Assembly: GCA_002375495.1 (NCBI GenBank)
Contig: DFLU01000012.1
Span: 810,269-874,268 of the forward strand
DNA length: 64,000 bases
Reading direction: 5' to 3'
Source of the DNA: Flavobacteriaceae bacterium UBA3611
GTDB lineage: Bacteria; Bacteroidota; Bacteroidia; Flavobacteriales; Flavobacteriaceae
The first letter of the stretch is position 1. Every line of letters begins with the position of its first letter. The notes under the pieces were generated by a model that did no database searches, was not told where the DNA came from, and saw only the letters and a program-made list of their open reading frames with translations. Shown piece after piece: positions 32,266 through 41,939 of this stretch. A program made the translations under genes and the position numbers.

Positions 32266-35200
32266 TCATTTAAAATACAAATTTTTTATTTCCTTGTACA
32301 CAGACATCACTTTATTCAAACTTGCGCCCATCAATTTGAATTCAGTATAAAGAACTGCTCCTAATAAATTGACTTCATCAATTCTCATACCATACATAAG
32401 ATTTCTGATAATATCTAATGCATATCGGTTCTTATTTTCTATTGTAATTGATGTAGTTAGATAAATGACTTTTAAAAATTTAGCACAAACAGGAATAAGG
32501 AGATTATTATTATGAAGTGAAAATTGCAAATTATGTAAAACCATTGCATACTGATTGTCTTTTCCAACGAGCATTTGAAAAAACTCATTCTTTAAAACAT
32601 CTAAGTTTAAATCAATCCCCGAATAATTATTCTGCAATAAAAAACTGTAAAATTCAGTATCACACTTATCTCGGTAATAAACCCTTAAATATTTTTCTGG
32701 ACTCAGTAACCACTTATTAATTTGTGAAGAATTTTCATTTTTCAAAAGATATAATGAAGAGTCACTAGTGATTAATCTAAAACCATGTCTACTTGTCAAA
32801 AACATATTATCTACAAGGTATCCGAACATTTTATCTCTTTCTTTTCCTTCTTGTTCTAACCTTAATGCAATTTCAAGTTTTTCTTCTACATTATCAATAA
32901 AGCAATTCTCATCAATCCATTTTAAAATTTCTCTATAAAATTCAATCTTTGAATTTTTATCTGGCATTGGAAATACCTTTACACCTTCAAGAGTAATTTG
33001 TGTTGTAAGGCCTTCCTCGGGAGCATTTTCTGCCTCTTTTAATCCAATAGAAAATACTTGCTTGGTATAATAAGAAACAGTGAATTTATGCTCAAATTGA
33101 AAATTTAGCTTCTTACTAAGTTGATAAAAAAGAATAAGTGAAGTGACATCCAAACCATATACTTCTTTAATTTTAATGTTTATAGGATTGGTTGCTAAAA
33201 AAGGAAGAGTAGTAAATTTTGCTGTTTTATGACCTGTGAGATAAAAATAAGCATCTACCAAATTACTTCTAAACACCATTTTTGAAACTTCAGAAAAACC
33301 AATCCGAGAATTATAATAGTCTTGTAGCCCTTTTTCTTTATAGTCCTGTTCTTCTGTACCCCTTGGGCCGAAATTTTCAACCAGAAAATCTTTTAAGCCT
33401 TCTTGATCCGATGGAAACTCCATCATTTTAAAACCCAACTGATTTAGCGGGTTCTTTATTTCTTCCTGTATATCCCTCAGTAATTTTAGAGCGTCATTGT
33501 ATATTTCTACAACCTCTACTGTGTGGATTGACATATCCATAGCGTCTGTATCAGTGAATTTATCGCCAACTTTTTTTCCGATAAATTTGTCTTTTAACCC
33601 ATTATTGGAATCAACGAAAACCTCATTTAAATCACCGTTGTTAACTCGATACCTTACCCAAACACCAATCTTTATCTTTTCATATTTTTCAAAAAACCTA
33701 TCACCATATTTTATAGACAAGCCAAAGTATTCTTTTCGTGCCTGGACATTAGATTTACTCAATGCTAAATTGTATAAAATATTGAAAGCATAATCAACCT
33801 CTATATCATTTCTAAGTAAAATCATGGCGATCGCCAATGCAACCGACTTATCATTGAACCTTGCAGGTAATGTGCTAACTTCATTTTTTATTTCTTCATA
33901 CGCTTCTAAATTTTCAAGTGTTCCTATGTAGGCAAGAAGGTATTGTTCATTTGCAGGGTCTATTTCTTTCAGTAGCTTACCAATATTTTTTACCTCGTCC
34001 CAATTATTTGTAAATGCATGTAATGTGTGCTCAATACGTAACAATTCCTCATCAACAAAATCAAATTTTGTCCTAAAGTTATTGAGCAAACCCAATAATT
34101 CAGAATAGTTACCATCGCCCGCTTTTTCATTACTCAATAATTTTTTATACAAAAGTGAAGCATACATAACCAGTTCTTGCGACGGTTTATCTTTATCTAC
34201 AAATTCAGATAAAAAATCTATCGCTTCATTTATTTTGCCAATTGATTGGTAGGATTCAGCAATTAGACTCTTGTAGTTGTGGTCTAAATCATCAGCTTTC
34301 TCAAGCACTTTTAATTCTTCTGATAAATTTTTCTTTCTTTCTTCTGAGACATCTGAATACCTTGTTTCACAGCTTATACTAAAAACTTTTTTGAGATTTT
34401 CCGATTTAAATTTTTTGGATTTTACCTTTTTTATATGTTCTAAAAAAAGTTGTTTGTCTAATGTCCGGTGAAACATATTAAAGAAAGAGTTCAAAATGTT
34501 AAAACCCTTTTGCTCGTCAATTATTTCAATGTCGTTAAGGTAGCTGTTAAAAACTTCCTCAATTTCCTCCGTCCTTTTTAGGAAAAAGAGAACTGCTGAT
34601 TTAACAAGATATAATTCACTGACTAACTCTTCAGATTTCTGGTATTCATTTAATGCCGACAATGCTTCTTCGTAATCAGAATTTACAACTAACGCCTGTA
34701 CAAAAGTCATTGTGTAGAACCAATTTTCTTTCGGAATGGAAGTATATAGATTCTTTAAATCATCTAATCGAGAATTTTCTTTTTTCTGAAAAAAATCAAA
34801 ATAATTATAGATGTGTCTGTGATGCCAAATTGCCTTCGAAAGTTCTGTATTCTCCAGATTTTCAACATACTTCTTCAGTAATGGCATAAGATTTTTCACT
34901 AAAGGGTGTGACATGACTGGATTCTCTTTACCTGCAAGAAAACGAATTGGGTAATCACCAAAAATCTCGTTGATAAGCAAGTCCAATGTAATCGACCATA
35001 ATTGTCGATTTGAAAAAGTTACCTTTTTATATTTATCGTATTCAACTTTAAAGTGAAAGCCCTCTATTCCTACATCTAAACCGAGAGCGTGTTTTTTCAA
35101 TATATGGTTTGCGATATTTATTTTAAAGACATATTCACCCCTTACTGATTTTGGAGTTTCCTGAATCGCTACTTTTAAGTCCTTAGAATTATGAAGTCTT

Positions 35201-35661
35201 ATTAGCCAAGCAACAATACTAAATTCATCTTCTTCAAGAATCTCATCTGCTATTTTATCCGCTTTTTCTGGTTCTTGTAGGTTCAGATATTCAATTCCAG
35301 CCTTTTCTCTTAATTCTTTATCAGCGGGGTTTAACTTATAAGCCTGTACAAACTCTTTTGCAGTTTCTGGAATAGCAAATTGTTGTAATTCTCTTTTACA
35401 GGTAGCACTTAAAAAAAGAGTTTTACTTTTTATTTCTGGAGTGTGTTTTAACTCATCTGGAATCCTTGTTTGGAGGTTTTCTAACTGTTTTAACGCAGTA
35501 TTTGGTTTAAACTCATCAATTAGAGATTTTATATCCTGCAATTGTGCTTTGTAATCTTGGAGCAACAATACAAGACCTTGAATTTGAAGGTTATAAGAAT
35601 CTCCTACTTGAAAAGAGCCGCCATTAGTATTTACAGTACCAGTATTGATATTACTCTCCAT
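32266..35661 (-). CDS. TPR-GreAB-C-PIN-like conflict-system protein
   Basis: An 1131-residue protein. Residues 3-25 carry the Gly/Asn-rich motif NTGTVNTNGGSFQVGDSYN. A long helical TPR-type solenoid (about 60-645) has many paired-helix units, e.g. SYQSIGKINEAIDFLSEFVD. At about 655-725 the sequence IGVWVRYRV...GLKDKFIGKKVGDKFTD...HTVEVVEIY resembles the C-terminal domain of GreA/GreB. Beyond 790 a PIN-like domain includes YGLDVTSLILFYQL (near 835) and LITSDSSLYLLK (near 965). The order fits the TPR-GreAB-C-PIN proteins described as candidate prokaryotic conflict systems. The PIN-like part may cut RNA. It overlaps the small partner gene by 11 bases. Confidence 0.7.
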   Translation of the reverse strand: MESNINTGTVNTNGGSFQVGDSYNLQIQGLVLLLQDYKAQLQDIKSLIDEFKPNTALKQLENLQTRIPDELKHTPEIKSKTLFLSATCKRELQQFAIPETAKEFVQAYKLNPADKELREKAGIEYLNLQEPEKADKIADEILEEDEFSIVAWLIRLHNSKDLKVAIQETPKSVRGEYVFKINIANHILKKHALGLDVGIEGFHFKVEYDKYKKVTFSNRQLWSITLDLLINEIFGDYPIRFLAGKENPVMSHPLVKNLMPLLKKYVENLENTELSKAIWHHRHIYNYFDFFQKKENSRLDDLKNLYTSIPKENWFYTMTFVQALVVNSDYEEALSALNEYQKSEELVSELYLVKSAVLFFLKRTEEIEEVFNSYLNDIEIIDEQKGFNILNSFFNMFHRTLDKQLFLEHIKKVKSKKFKSENLKKVFSISCETRYSDVSEERKKNLSEELKVLEKADDLDHNYKSLIAESYQSIGKINEAIDFLSEFVDKDKPSQELVMYASLLYKKLLSNEKAGDGNYSELLGLLNNFRTKFDFVDEELLRIEHTLHAFTNNWDEVKNIGKLLKEIDPANEQYLLAYIGTLENLEAYEEIKNEVSTLPARFNDKSVALAIAMILLRNDIEVDYAFNILYNLALSKSNVQARKEYFGLSIKYGDRFFEKYEKIKIGVWVRYRVNNGDLNEVFVDSNNGLKDKFIGKKVGDKFTDTDAMDMSIHTVEVVEIYNDALKLLRDIQEEIKNPLNQLGFKMMEFPSDQEGLKDFLVENFGPRGTEEQDYKEKGLQDYYNSRIGFSEVSKMVFRSNLVDAYFYLTGHKTAKFTTLPFLATNPINIKIKEVYGLDVTSLILFYQLSKKLNFQFEHKFTVSYYTKQVFSIGLKEAENAPEEGLTTQITLEGVKVFPMPDKNSKIEFYREILKWIDENCFIDNVEEKLEIALRLEQEGKERDKMFGYLVDNMFLTSRHGFRLITSDSSLYLLKNENSSQINKWLLSPEKYLRVYYRDKCDTEFYSFLLQNNYSGIDLNLDVLKNEFFQMLVGKDNQYAMVLHNLQFSLHNNNLLIPVCAKFLKVIYLTTSITIENKNRYALDIIRNLMYGMRIDEVNLLGAVLYTEFKLMGASLNKVMSVYKEIKNLYFK

Positions 35662-36037
35662 AATTATCTCCTATTCTAAAATCACCACCACCAGTATCAA
35701 CATCTCCAGTATTTACATTTTTACTATCCTTTATCTTTATATCAGATTTGGGTAGTTTAGAGATAATTTCCTCAAAATGATTTAAGTTTTCTGAGTTTGC
35801 TTCAATTGAATTTTCAAGAATAGATTTTACTATTTCAAGTTTCGATTCATTTGAAGGATTCTCTTGGAACTCCTTTAGGGCTTTCTTTGGCTCGCCTTCT
35901 TTGTAGAATAATGATTTTACCCAATTTACAGCGCCTTGGGATATTGATTTTCCGGTATCCTCTACAAGGCTTTCAAGACCTTTAGTTGCTAGTGATACCG
36001 CTAACGCAGTAAGCATAGCAGAAGTAACTAGTGGCAT
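35651..36037 (-). CDS. Small partner protein with shared beta motif
   Basis: A 128-residue protein. An N-terminal hydrophobic helix (ALAVSLATKGLESLVEDTGKS) and helical region (EGEPKKALKEFQENPSNESK) lead to a C-terminus SKNVNTGDVDTGGGDFRIGD that repeats the NTG-x-V-x-T-GG-x-F-x-x-GD pattern at the start of the TPR protein. It precedes and overlaps that gene by 11 bases, so the pair is translationally coupled. Helical proteins ending in such tails occur beside STAND/TPR effectors; the shared motif may let the two proteins assemble. No enzyme motif is seen. Confidence 0.65.
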   Translation of the reverse strand: MPLVTSAMLTALAVSLATKGLESLVEDTGKSISQGAVNWVKSLFYKEGEPKKALKEFQENPSNESKLEIVKSILENSIEANSENLNHFEEIISKLPKSDIKIKDSKNVNTGDVDTGGGDFRIGDNYGE

Positions 36038-36063
36038 ATTTAATTATATTAAATTAAGTTTTC

Positions 36064-36113
36064 AAGTTACTATAAAATATAGAAACGAGGAATACGTATT
36101 TATACGGAAACCC
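36064..36113 (+). repeat. 50-bp direct repeat, left copy (right copy 62901-62950)
   Basis: 44 of 50 bases match the copy at 62901-62950, in the same orientation. The core GGAATACGTATTT-n-TACGGAAACCC includes the palindrome AATACGTATT. The two copies bracket the secretion/RHS module. This copy lies 26 bases upstream of the small partner gene's start, so it could also be a regulatory site. Confidence 0.85.
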
Positions 36114-36244
36114 GTAACGAGTTTACTTCAAAAATCCCTTCCAATTTTTCCAAGATCAATATAATAAAGTCATCAGCCGCATCATCAGAATGGGTTGGGA
36201 GGTACGTCCCAAATCAAATAGCTTAAATTTTAAATGTAAAGTAA

Positions 36245-36505
36245 ATAGAGCTTATCACAAAAAGTGATGGAGATATTCTCTATCGTTTAATTATAGAAGA
36301 AAGTGATGGTCCAATGCACATAAAAAACGGGAAGAACTTATTTCAAAGCAAGTAAGCATCTGTGCCTACTACTTATGAGAAAATCTATAATAAATTGATT
36401 GGGACTAAATTTCAAACAAAAATTATACAATTAGATTTTGCAAAAAGACAAGATATTAAATTATACATAGGGATAAAATTTGCAAACGGGTCATGTAAGA
36501 AGTGA
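36245..36505 (+). pseudogene. Remnant of an unknown small gene with an in-frame stop
   Basis: One frame is open from 36245 to 36505 apart from a single TAA at 36353. It reads TKSDGDILYRLIIEESDG, then after the stop TYEKIYNKLIGTKFQTKIIQL and KLYIGIKFANGSCKK. No start codon survives. The rest of the 36.04-36.72 kb gap holds the 50-bp repeat and a possible 22-codon frame at 36531 (MKKDWKIELIDTENRS), with no recognisable gene. The family is not identified. Confidence 0.5.
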
Positions 36506-36716
36506 AGTGCATTTTTAATTGTACTTTAGTATGAAAAAGGACTGGAAAATAGAATTAATAGATACTGAAAATCGTTCAGAAAATTATTACGCCTGTTAAG
36601 GCTCTTTTAGAATGCTAGTTTTAGGAGGCCCCTAGTGTTCGGAAAGATACACTGAAGCTATTAATACTAAAGAGAAAATCTGTCTAGAAACGAGACAAAT
36701 ATACGTCATCAGAATA

Positions 36717-37235
36717 TTATTTGCTGCTAAAACTTGTTACAATTATTTGGGATTGTAAATAATTGGTCTGTGTTCGAAAATTTCGTTTTCGGTGAAAAGA
36801 AACACTCATAATTTCTCCAAACAAGTATTGCTGTTCTAGAGCAAATATAATTCCTTCTATTTCCCTGTAATTGCCTTCTAATGTAAATATATATGATTTT
36901 TTCTCTCCATTATCGAAGTTAACTTGATGAGGCTCTAAAAATTCCACTATTTTTACATTTTTTGTTTGTGACTCCTTATTTAAGAAGTCTAGCAGATTAG
37001 TTTGTGTAGATTTATTATTAAACTCATTCTTCTTTAATACGGAGTCAACAAATTTATTTCGCCTTTTTATATCAATCATCGAGTTTCTTAACAATTCAGG
37101 ATTTATAAACTCTCGTTCCAATAATTCTATTTTTCTTATAATAGTTAATGTTTTAGAAAAAGCATAGCGATATGCTAGAAGCATAGAAATTAAAAATCCG
37201 AAAAGCAGAAGTATGTTTTTATTTCTTTGATTCAT
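36717..37235 (-). CDS. GspM/PilO-like T2SS inner-membrane protein
   Basis: A 172-residue bitopic protein: membrane helix at about 6-26 (NILLLFGFLISMLLAYRYAF), a coiled-coil-prone stretch (about 30-75), then a small alpha/beta domain typical of GspM/PilO. Start ATG 37235 is preferred over 37259, which would add eight non-conserved residues and deepen the overlap with the upstream gene. It overlaps the GspL-like gene by 17 bases. It would form part of the inner-membrane platform with GspL, GspF and GspC. Last gene of the minus-strand half-operon. Assignment rests on topology and position. Confidence 0.65.
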   Translation of the reverse strand: MNQRNKNILLLFGFLISMLLAYRYAFSKTLTIIRKIELLEREFINPELLRNSMIDIKRRNKFVDSVLKKNEFNNKSTQTNLLDFLNKESQTKNVKIVEFLEPHQVNFDNGEKKSYIFTLEGNYREIEGIIFALEQQYLFGEIMSVSFHRKRNFRTQTNYLQSQIIVTSFSSK

Positions 37236-38424
37236 TGAGTATAACAATTTCAATTTCAAATCTATCTCTGCCTGAATTTAAGTAGTTATAATTAATAACA
37301 GTAGTCTCTTTAACCCATTTCCATTGCTCTATTGATTCAACCCAAATAGAATAGTCGTCTTTACTGGTACACTGTGCTGCTATCTTTATTACATTCTTGT
37401 CAACTTCAATTGCTTTATCAGAACGAATAGTTTTTAAAATAGGTTGAAAGGAAATTTCTTCAAATAAAATTGATTTTGGTGAACTAGAAGTAATTCTATT
37501 AATATAATAAGAACCTTTCGATGATGAAACCCCTAGAATATCATTAACTAATTTTTCTTTACTTTCAAGATCAGTAACTTGGCTGTTCATTTTTTCTTTT
37601 TGCAAGTTATTTATTTCTACAATTTCAGATAGATTCTTATACTCAGACCTATAGTGAGAAAAAAGAAGAAAATTAATCAATAGTAATACAAATAAAAGAA
37701 TAATTCCAATTTTAGCGCCCTTATGAAATAGTTTTAATTCTGAATACTTCTTATGCAATGACTTATTTAGAGCATTTAGACCAAGACTATCCTCATTGTT
37801 AAAATACAAGAATAGTCCTGCTAGAGAGAGCAAATTTTCCGCTTTAACTTTATTTCCATCAAGATTATATTCCAAACCACTTTCTTGGTCCTTAAAGAAA
37901 TCAATAATATCGCCTATATTTAGTTCAAGCTTGTAAAATCCTGTGTAAATACTACTCTGTTTAATCAAATCCTTAATTGTTATAATAGGAAAGAAACCTA
38001 GCCCTACACGTACAATATTAATTCCTTCTTTCTCTGCTTCTTTTATATAACTATTGATAATATCTTTTCTGCAAACCGCTACATATGTAATTGAGGTGAA
38101 ATGAAGGAGATCATATTGGAAGTCTATAATTTGAAGCCCAGGAAAAGCTTCTGATAATGCCTTAGATTCATCATGTTGTATTCCTATCTTCTTAATTAGA
38201 ACTTTATCTGTTGAAATTATTAGACTTGCATGTTGTTTTTTGGGGAGTTGTCTAGAAATTTCTTGAAAGGTGCTAGCTTTTATTTGAGATAAACTGCTGA
38301 ATTCACCTTTGTGTTTAAGGGCTAGAGTAGTATGTATGTAATCAGAACCATCAAAAGACGTTACCTCAATTCCGCAATAGGTATCTCCATAAAGCCAATA
38401 TTGTGAGACCTTTTCTAATATCAT
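37219..38424 (-). CDS. GspL-like (PilM-PilN-like) T2SS platform protein
   Basis: A 401-residue bitopic protein. The cytoplasmic N-terminal part (about 1-235) has an actin-like, PilM/GspL-type pattern with degenerate motifs (LIISTDKVLIKKIG, YDLLHFTSITYVAVCRK). A membrane helix lies at 238-256. A periplasmic PilN-like domain follows, with a coiled coil (about 257-295) and a terminal ferredoxin-like part. GspL links the assembly ATPase GspE to the inner membrane. It overlaps the secretin gene's 3' end by 4 bases and the GspM-like gene by 17, so these are tightly coupled. Confidence 0.75.
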   Translation of the reverse strand: MILEKVSQYWLYGDTYCGIEVTSFDGSDYIHTTLALKHKGEFSSLSQIKASTFQEISRQLPKKQHASLIISTDKVLIKKIGIQHDESKALSEAFPGLQIIDFQYDLLHFTSITYVAVCRKDIINSYIKEAEKEGINIVRVGLGFFPIITIKDLIKQSSIYTGFYKLELNIGDIIDFFKDQESGLEYNLDGNKVKAENLLSLAGLFLYFNNEDSLGLNALNKSLHKKYSELKLFHKGAKIGIILLFVLLLINFLLFSHYRSEYKNLSEIVEINNLQKEKMNSQVTDLESKEKLVNDILGVSSSKGSYYINRITSSSPKSILFEEISFQPILKTIRSDKAIEVDKNVIKIAAQCTSKDDYSIWVESIEQWKWVKETTVINYNYLNSGRDRFEIEIVILNESKK

Positions 38425-40538
38425 TCAATAACTGTAGGTTTGATTAAAACATTTAAATTTCTCTTGGTTGCTTCGCGTCTCCTTTTACTGAAAAAATATT
38501 TAATTATTGGAATTCGGGCCAACCAAGGTACTCCTGATCCAGAATTATCGTTTCTTATAGATTCTATGCCTCCCAATACTACAACATCCTGATCCTCCAT
38601 TCTTACGATTGAAGAGAATTCTCGACTCGTAATTCCTGGAGGTGCATCTTCTGCTATACGCTCTCCATTAAATGCAGACTGGATAACTTGAATGTCTAAA
38701 GTAATTTGACCATTGCCAGAAACAAAAGGAAGAATTTCCAAGGACAGTTCTGCATCTATAGGCAAATAATTCCGTATTTCTGATGTCTGAGGTATTTGAG
38801 ATCCGAAAAAACTCTGACTAGTAACTGCGTAGTAAGTCGTTTCGCCGCTAGACAGATATGCCTTATGTCCGTTGATAGTAGTTAATTTTGGTGTTGATTT
38901 AACTCTTAGGGTGCCTGCCGACTCCATAGCTTTTATATCAAGATAAAAATTAGGAACTACTTTACCTAAATTCAATGAACCAAAACCATTGAAATTCCCA
39001 ATAATTTTATTTACGTCTTGTGCTCCAATTGTCACATTACCGCTAGGAAAAAATTCTCCTGTTGTTGATACAGGCTTATCACCAATTCCAAATGAAATGC
39101 CAGTTTCGGTAATTGCACTTCGATTAACTTCTAAGATCATAACTTCAATAAGAATAACAGGAACCGGTTTGTCTATAAACTGAATGAACTCTTTAAAACG
39201 CTCCACTTTAACTCCAGGTCCACTAATTACAAAACTGTTTAGCTCTTTATCTATTTTTATATCTAGACCCTCTTTAATGTCATTTGGTATTATGTCAAGA
39301 ATAGAAGTATTGATCTCTTGGTTAGTAGAAGAGCTTCTGTTATTCGAATTTTGCGTTCCATTAAATCCTTGAGAACTTCCTCCAATAAAATTTAGATTAT
39401 TTGTATTGAAAGTATTTCTACCAGCTCTTCGTACACCTCCTCCCGAAGGGCCATCAAAAAGCTGTACTGATCTATACATTAACGTAACCAGTTCTACCTG
39501 TCGTAGAGATAATTGTCTTTCTGTACCAAAATAATATACATTACCATCTTTTTTATAAGTAAATGTTCCATTGGAATTACCAGAGCCATTAGGGGTTGAA
39601 GTATTTATGGGAACTGAATTACTCAAGAATATTTTGTCCAAAAGCAAATCAAAGGAAATATTGTCAGCTTTAATAGTAGTAGTACCTGCCGTTTCAAGAG
39701 GGCTGGCCGTGAAAATATCTAAATTTAAATCTTCACCTAATGTGTAAATTAAATCCTCAATAGATGTGTTTTGCAAGTCTACATTGACGCGCTTTTGCAG
39801 AGTGTCAACTATTCGATAATAAAAATTGCTCTTAATTTTTCTTATAGGTCTGTTTTGTGAAACTCCAGTTTTAGCATTAGATACCGTATTGTTTTCAAAA
39901 GCAGATTCAAATGTATAAAAACCGTCATCCCCTTTATTCATGATTAAATTATTTGAATCTGCAAGCTTTTGTAAAGCAACGTCAAGCGTAACATTTTTTA
40001 GGTATAACGTAAGAAGTGAAGTTTCAACGGATGGATCGTAAAGTAGATTTTGTCCTGTAACGTCCATGATTTTACGAAAGACTTTGTCTAAAGGGTCGTT
40101 TTTTAAATCCAGGCTCAAAAAACCATTAGTCAGAGAGTATTGAATATCGATTTCTTTTTCTGCTGGCCTTACTATGGGTTCTTGATATTTTTTTATTGAC
40201 AGAATATTTCCAGTAAAATCTATTGAAAGGTTGTATTCCTTTACAAGAAAAATTAGGATATCTGAGACTGAAACATTAGAAAAATTATTTACTATGTCTA
40301 TAGATTTTAATTCTGGTGATACGTTAATATTAACATCATGAATTTGTGAAATTGCAAGTAAAAAATTTGATAATGTTGTCTGTGAAATATTAATATTAAT
40401 AGTTTCTTCAAGACCCGGGGTGTCTATCTTTAAAATTTCAAGTTGGTTTTTTATTGAATTCAAACGAGAAGATAAATCTTGACCGAATGATATTGAGAAA
40501 GAAAAAAACAGTAACCCAAGTAAAATACTTTTCATCAT
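38421..40538 (-). CDS. Secretin GspD-like outer-membrane channel
   Basis: A 705-residue secretin with a signal peptide (about 1-20, FSFSISFGQ). Several N-domain repeats precede the barrel: residues about 35-120 and 150-205 contain STN-like blocks (FRKIMDVTGQNLLYDPSVE). The C-terminal secretin domain has PVPVILIEVMILEVNRSA (about 457-474), VKSTPKLTTINGHKAYLSSG and the end block VVVLGGIES...VPWLARIPIIKYFFSKRR (about 655-690). It forms the outer-membrane pore of the T2SS. No GspS-like pilotin is obvious, though the FnIII-like lipoprotein at 58.1 kb could serve. Confidence 0.93.
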   Translation of the reverse strand: MMKSILLGLLFFSFSISFGQDLSSRLNSIKNQLEILKIDTPGLEETININISQTTLSNFLLAISQIHDVNINVSPELKSIDIVNNFSNVSVSDILIFLVKEYNLSIDFTGNILSIKKYQEPIVRPAEKEIDIQYSLTNGFLSLDLKNDPLDKVFRKIMDVTGQNLLYDPSVETSLLTLYLKNVTLDVALQKLADSNNLIMNKGDDGFYTFESAFENNTVSNAKTGVSQNRPIRKIKSNFYYRIVDTLQKRVNVDLQNTSIEDLIYTLGEDLNLDIFTASPLETAGTTTIKADNISFDLLLDKIFLSNSVPINTSTPNGSGNSNGTFTYKKDGNVYYFGTERQLSLRQVELVTLMYRSVQLFDGPSGGGVRRAGRNTFNTNNLNFIGGSSQGFNGTQNSNNRSSSTNQEINTSILDIIPNDIKEGLDIKIDKELNSFVISGPGVKVERFKEFIQFIDKPVPVILIEVMILEVNRSAITETGISFGIGDKPVSTTGEFFPSGNVTIGAQDVNKIIGNFNGFGSLNLGKVVPNFYLDIKAMESAGTLRVKSTPKLTTINGHKAYLSSGETTYYAVTSQSFFGSQIPQTSEIRNYLPIDAELSLEILPFVSGNGQITLDIQVIQSAFNGERIAEDAPPGITSREFSSIVRMEDQDVVVLGGIESIRNDNSGSGVPWLARIPIIKYFFSKRRREATKRNLNVLIKPTVIE

Positions 40539-41939
40539 TTATTGTGCTAATAAAGAATAAACCTCATCGATTGACGTAACGCCTTGATTAATGAGTTCAA
40601 TGGCATTCTCTTTTAAGGTTTTTAAATTGTGTTGCGTAAGATAATCATCTATTTCCAATTCATTATGCTTTATAGAATATTCTAAATCTGTTCGTATAGG
40701 AATAATCTCATAGATAGCTCTCCGACCACGATAACCTGTAAAATGACAGTGATTACAACCAGTTGATATCCAGTTTTTTCGAACCTTTTTTTTATAATCG
40801 AAACCTTCTGGAAATTTTTCTGATTCAACACTTTGCTCTCTCTTACAGTCATCACATAGTTTTCTGACCAACCGTTGTGCAACGCTCATGTTTAGTGTGG
40901 TAGCAATTAAATATGGAGGGACGCCCATATCAATGAGTCGTGAAATTGTAGCCCACGCAGAATTAGTGTGGATTGTAGAGAGCACCAAATGGCCTGTTAA
41001 TGCCGCCTTTATGGCCATGTTGGCGGTCTTTTCATCTCGAATCTCTCCTACCATAATTATATCAGGGTCCTGTCTCAAAAATGTTCTCAACGCAGAGGGA
41101 AAATTAAACCCAATGTCTTCTTTTAATTGTACTTGATTTATTCCTGCTAGTGTATATTCTACTGGATCTTCAATGGTCAAAATATTTGTTTCCTCTTGGT
41201 TTAGCAAATGTAAAGTTCCATAGAGTGTTGTGGTTTTGCCAGAACCCGTAGGTCCTGAAATTAATACAATTCCGTTCGGTTTTTTAACTCCTTCTAAATA
41301 CAACTTCAATTCTCTCTCGTTAAACCCAAGTTGTTTCAGGTCTACTTTCTGAGCATCTTTTTTTAAAATCCGTAGAACAACTTTTTCACCTCTAATGGTT
41401 GGCATGGTTGAAACCCGAATATCAAAATCACTTCCAGAGTTCTTAACACTTATCCTCCCATCTTGGGAAAGACGTCGTTGAGCAATATCGAGTCCCGCTC
41501 TATTTTTAATTTGGTTGACCAGTGCAGGATAATCACTGAGCGGAATCGTGTACTGTTCTCTAAGTTTTCCATCTAAACGAAACCTTACGCGACAGCTAAA
41601 TTCATTGGGTTCTATATGTATGTCGCTGCTGCCATATTCTTTTGCGGTATTTAATAGTTGATCTAAAAAGTTTTCCTGTGAAATATTTAAAGATCCTGAA
41701 TTTACTTTCCTATAATTATAACTTAAATAAGAATTAAGCTCGTCACTTTCCACCTCTTCAAAACTAATCGAAGAGTTTAATAGTATCTCCAATTCAATCT
41801 TTAGGGAATCAATCTGAGTACTGTCGGTTTTAAATACAGTATGTGTTTCATTTTTGGCTATTGGCACAATTCTATAATGAAAAGCTTGTTGAGAGCTAAT
41901 AAGTTGTTTGATATGAACTGGGATATCGTAAAGGGCCAT
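40539..41939 (-). CDS. Type II secretion/type IV pilus assembly ATPase GspE
   Basis: A 466-residue ATPase. Motifs: Walker A GPTGSGKT (229-236), Asp box ILTIEDPVEY, Walker B region RTFLRQDPDIIMVGEIRD, His box GHLVLSTIHTN, and a zinc tetracysteine (CDDC...CNHC) near 363-400. The N-terminal domain is short compared with E. coli GspE (no full N1). It powers pseudopilus extension at the inner membrane. It abuts the secretin gene with no spacer and is followed upstream by the peptidase gene. Confidence 0.94.
   Translation of the reverse strand: MALYDIPVHIKQLISSQQAFHYRIVPIAKNETHTVFKTDSTQIDSLKIELEILLNSSISFEEVESDELNSYLSYNYRKVNSGSLNISQENFLDQLLNTAKEYGSSDIHIEPNEFSCRVRFRLDGKLREQYTIPLSDYPALVNQIKNRAGLDIAQRRLSQDGRISVKNSGSDFDIRVSTMPTIRGEKVVLRILKKDAQKVDLKQLGFNERELKLYLEGVKKPNGIVLISGPTGSGKTTTLYGTLHLLNQEETNILTIEDPVEYTLAGINQVQLKEDIGFNFPSALRTFLRQDPDIIMVGEIRDEKTANMAIKAALTGHLVLSTIHTNSAWATISRLIDMGVPPYLIATTLNMSVAQRLVRKLCDDCKREQSVESEKFPEGFDYKKKVRKNWISTGCNHCHFTGYRGRRAIYEIIPIRTDLEYSIKHNELEIDDYLTQHNLKTLKENAIELINQGVTSIDEVYSLLAQ

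Noticed and set aside
30196..36113. A matching att copy of the tRNA-Asp 3' end at the right side of the island.
   Set aside because: I did not find the sequence around 30250-30269 repeated elsewhere in the window.
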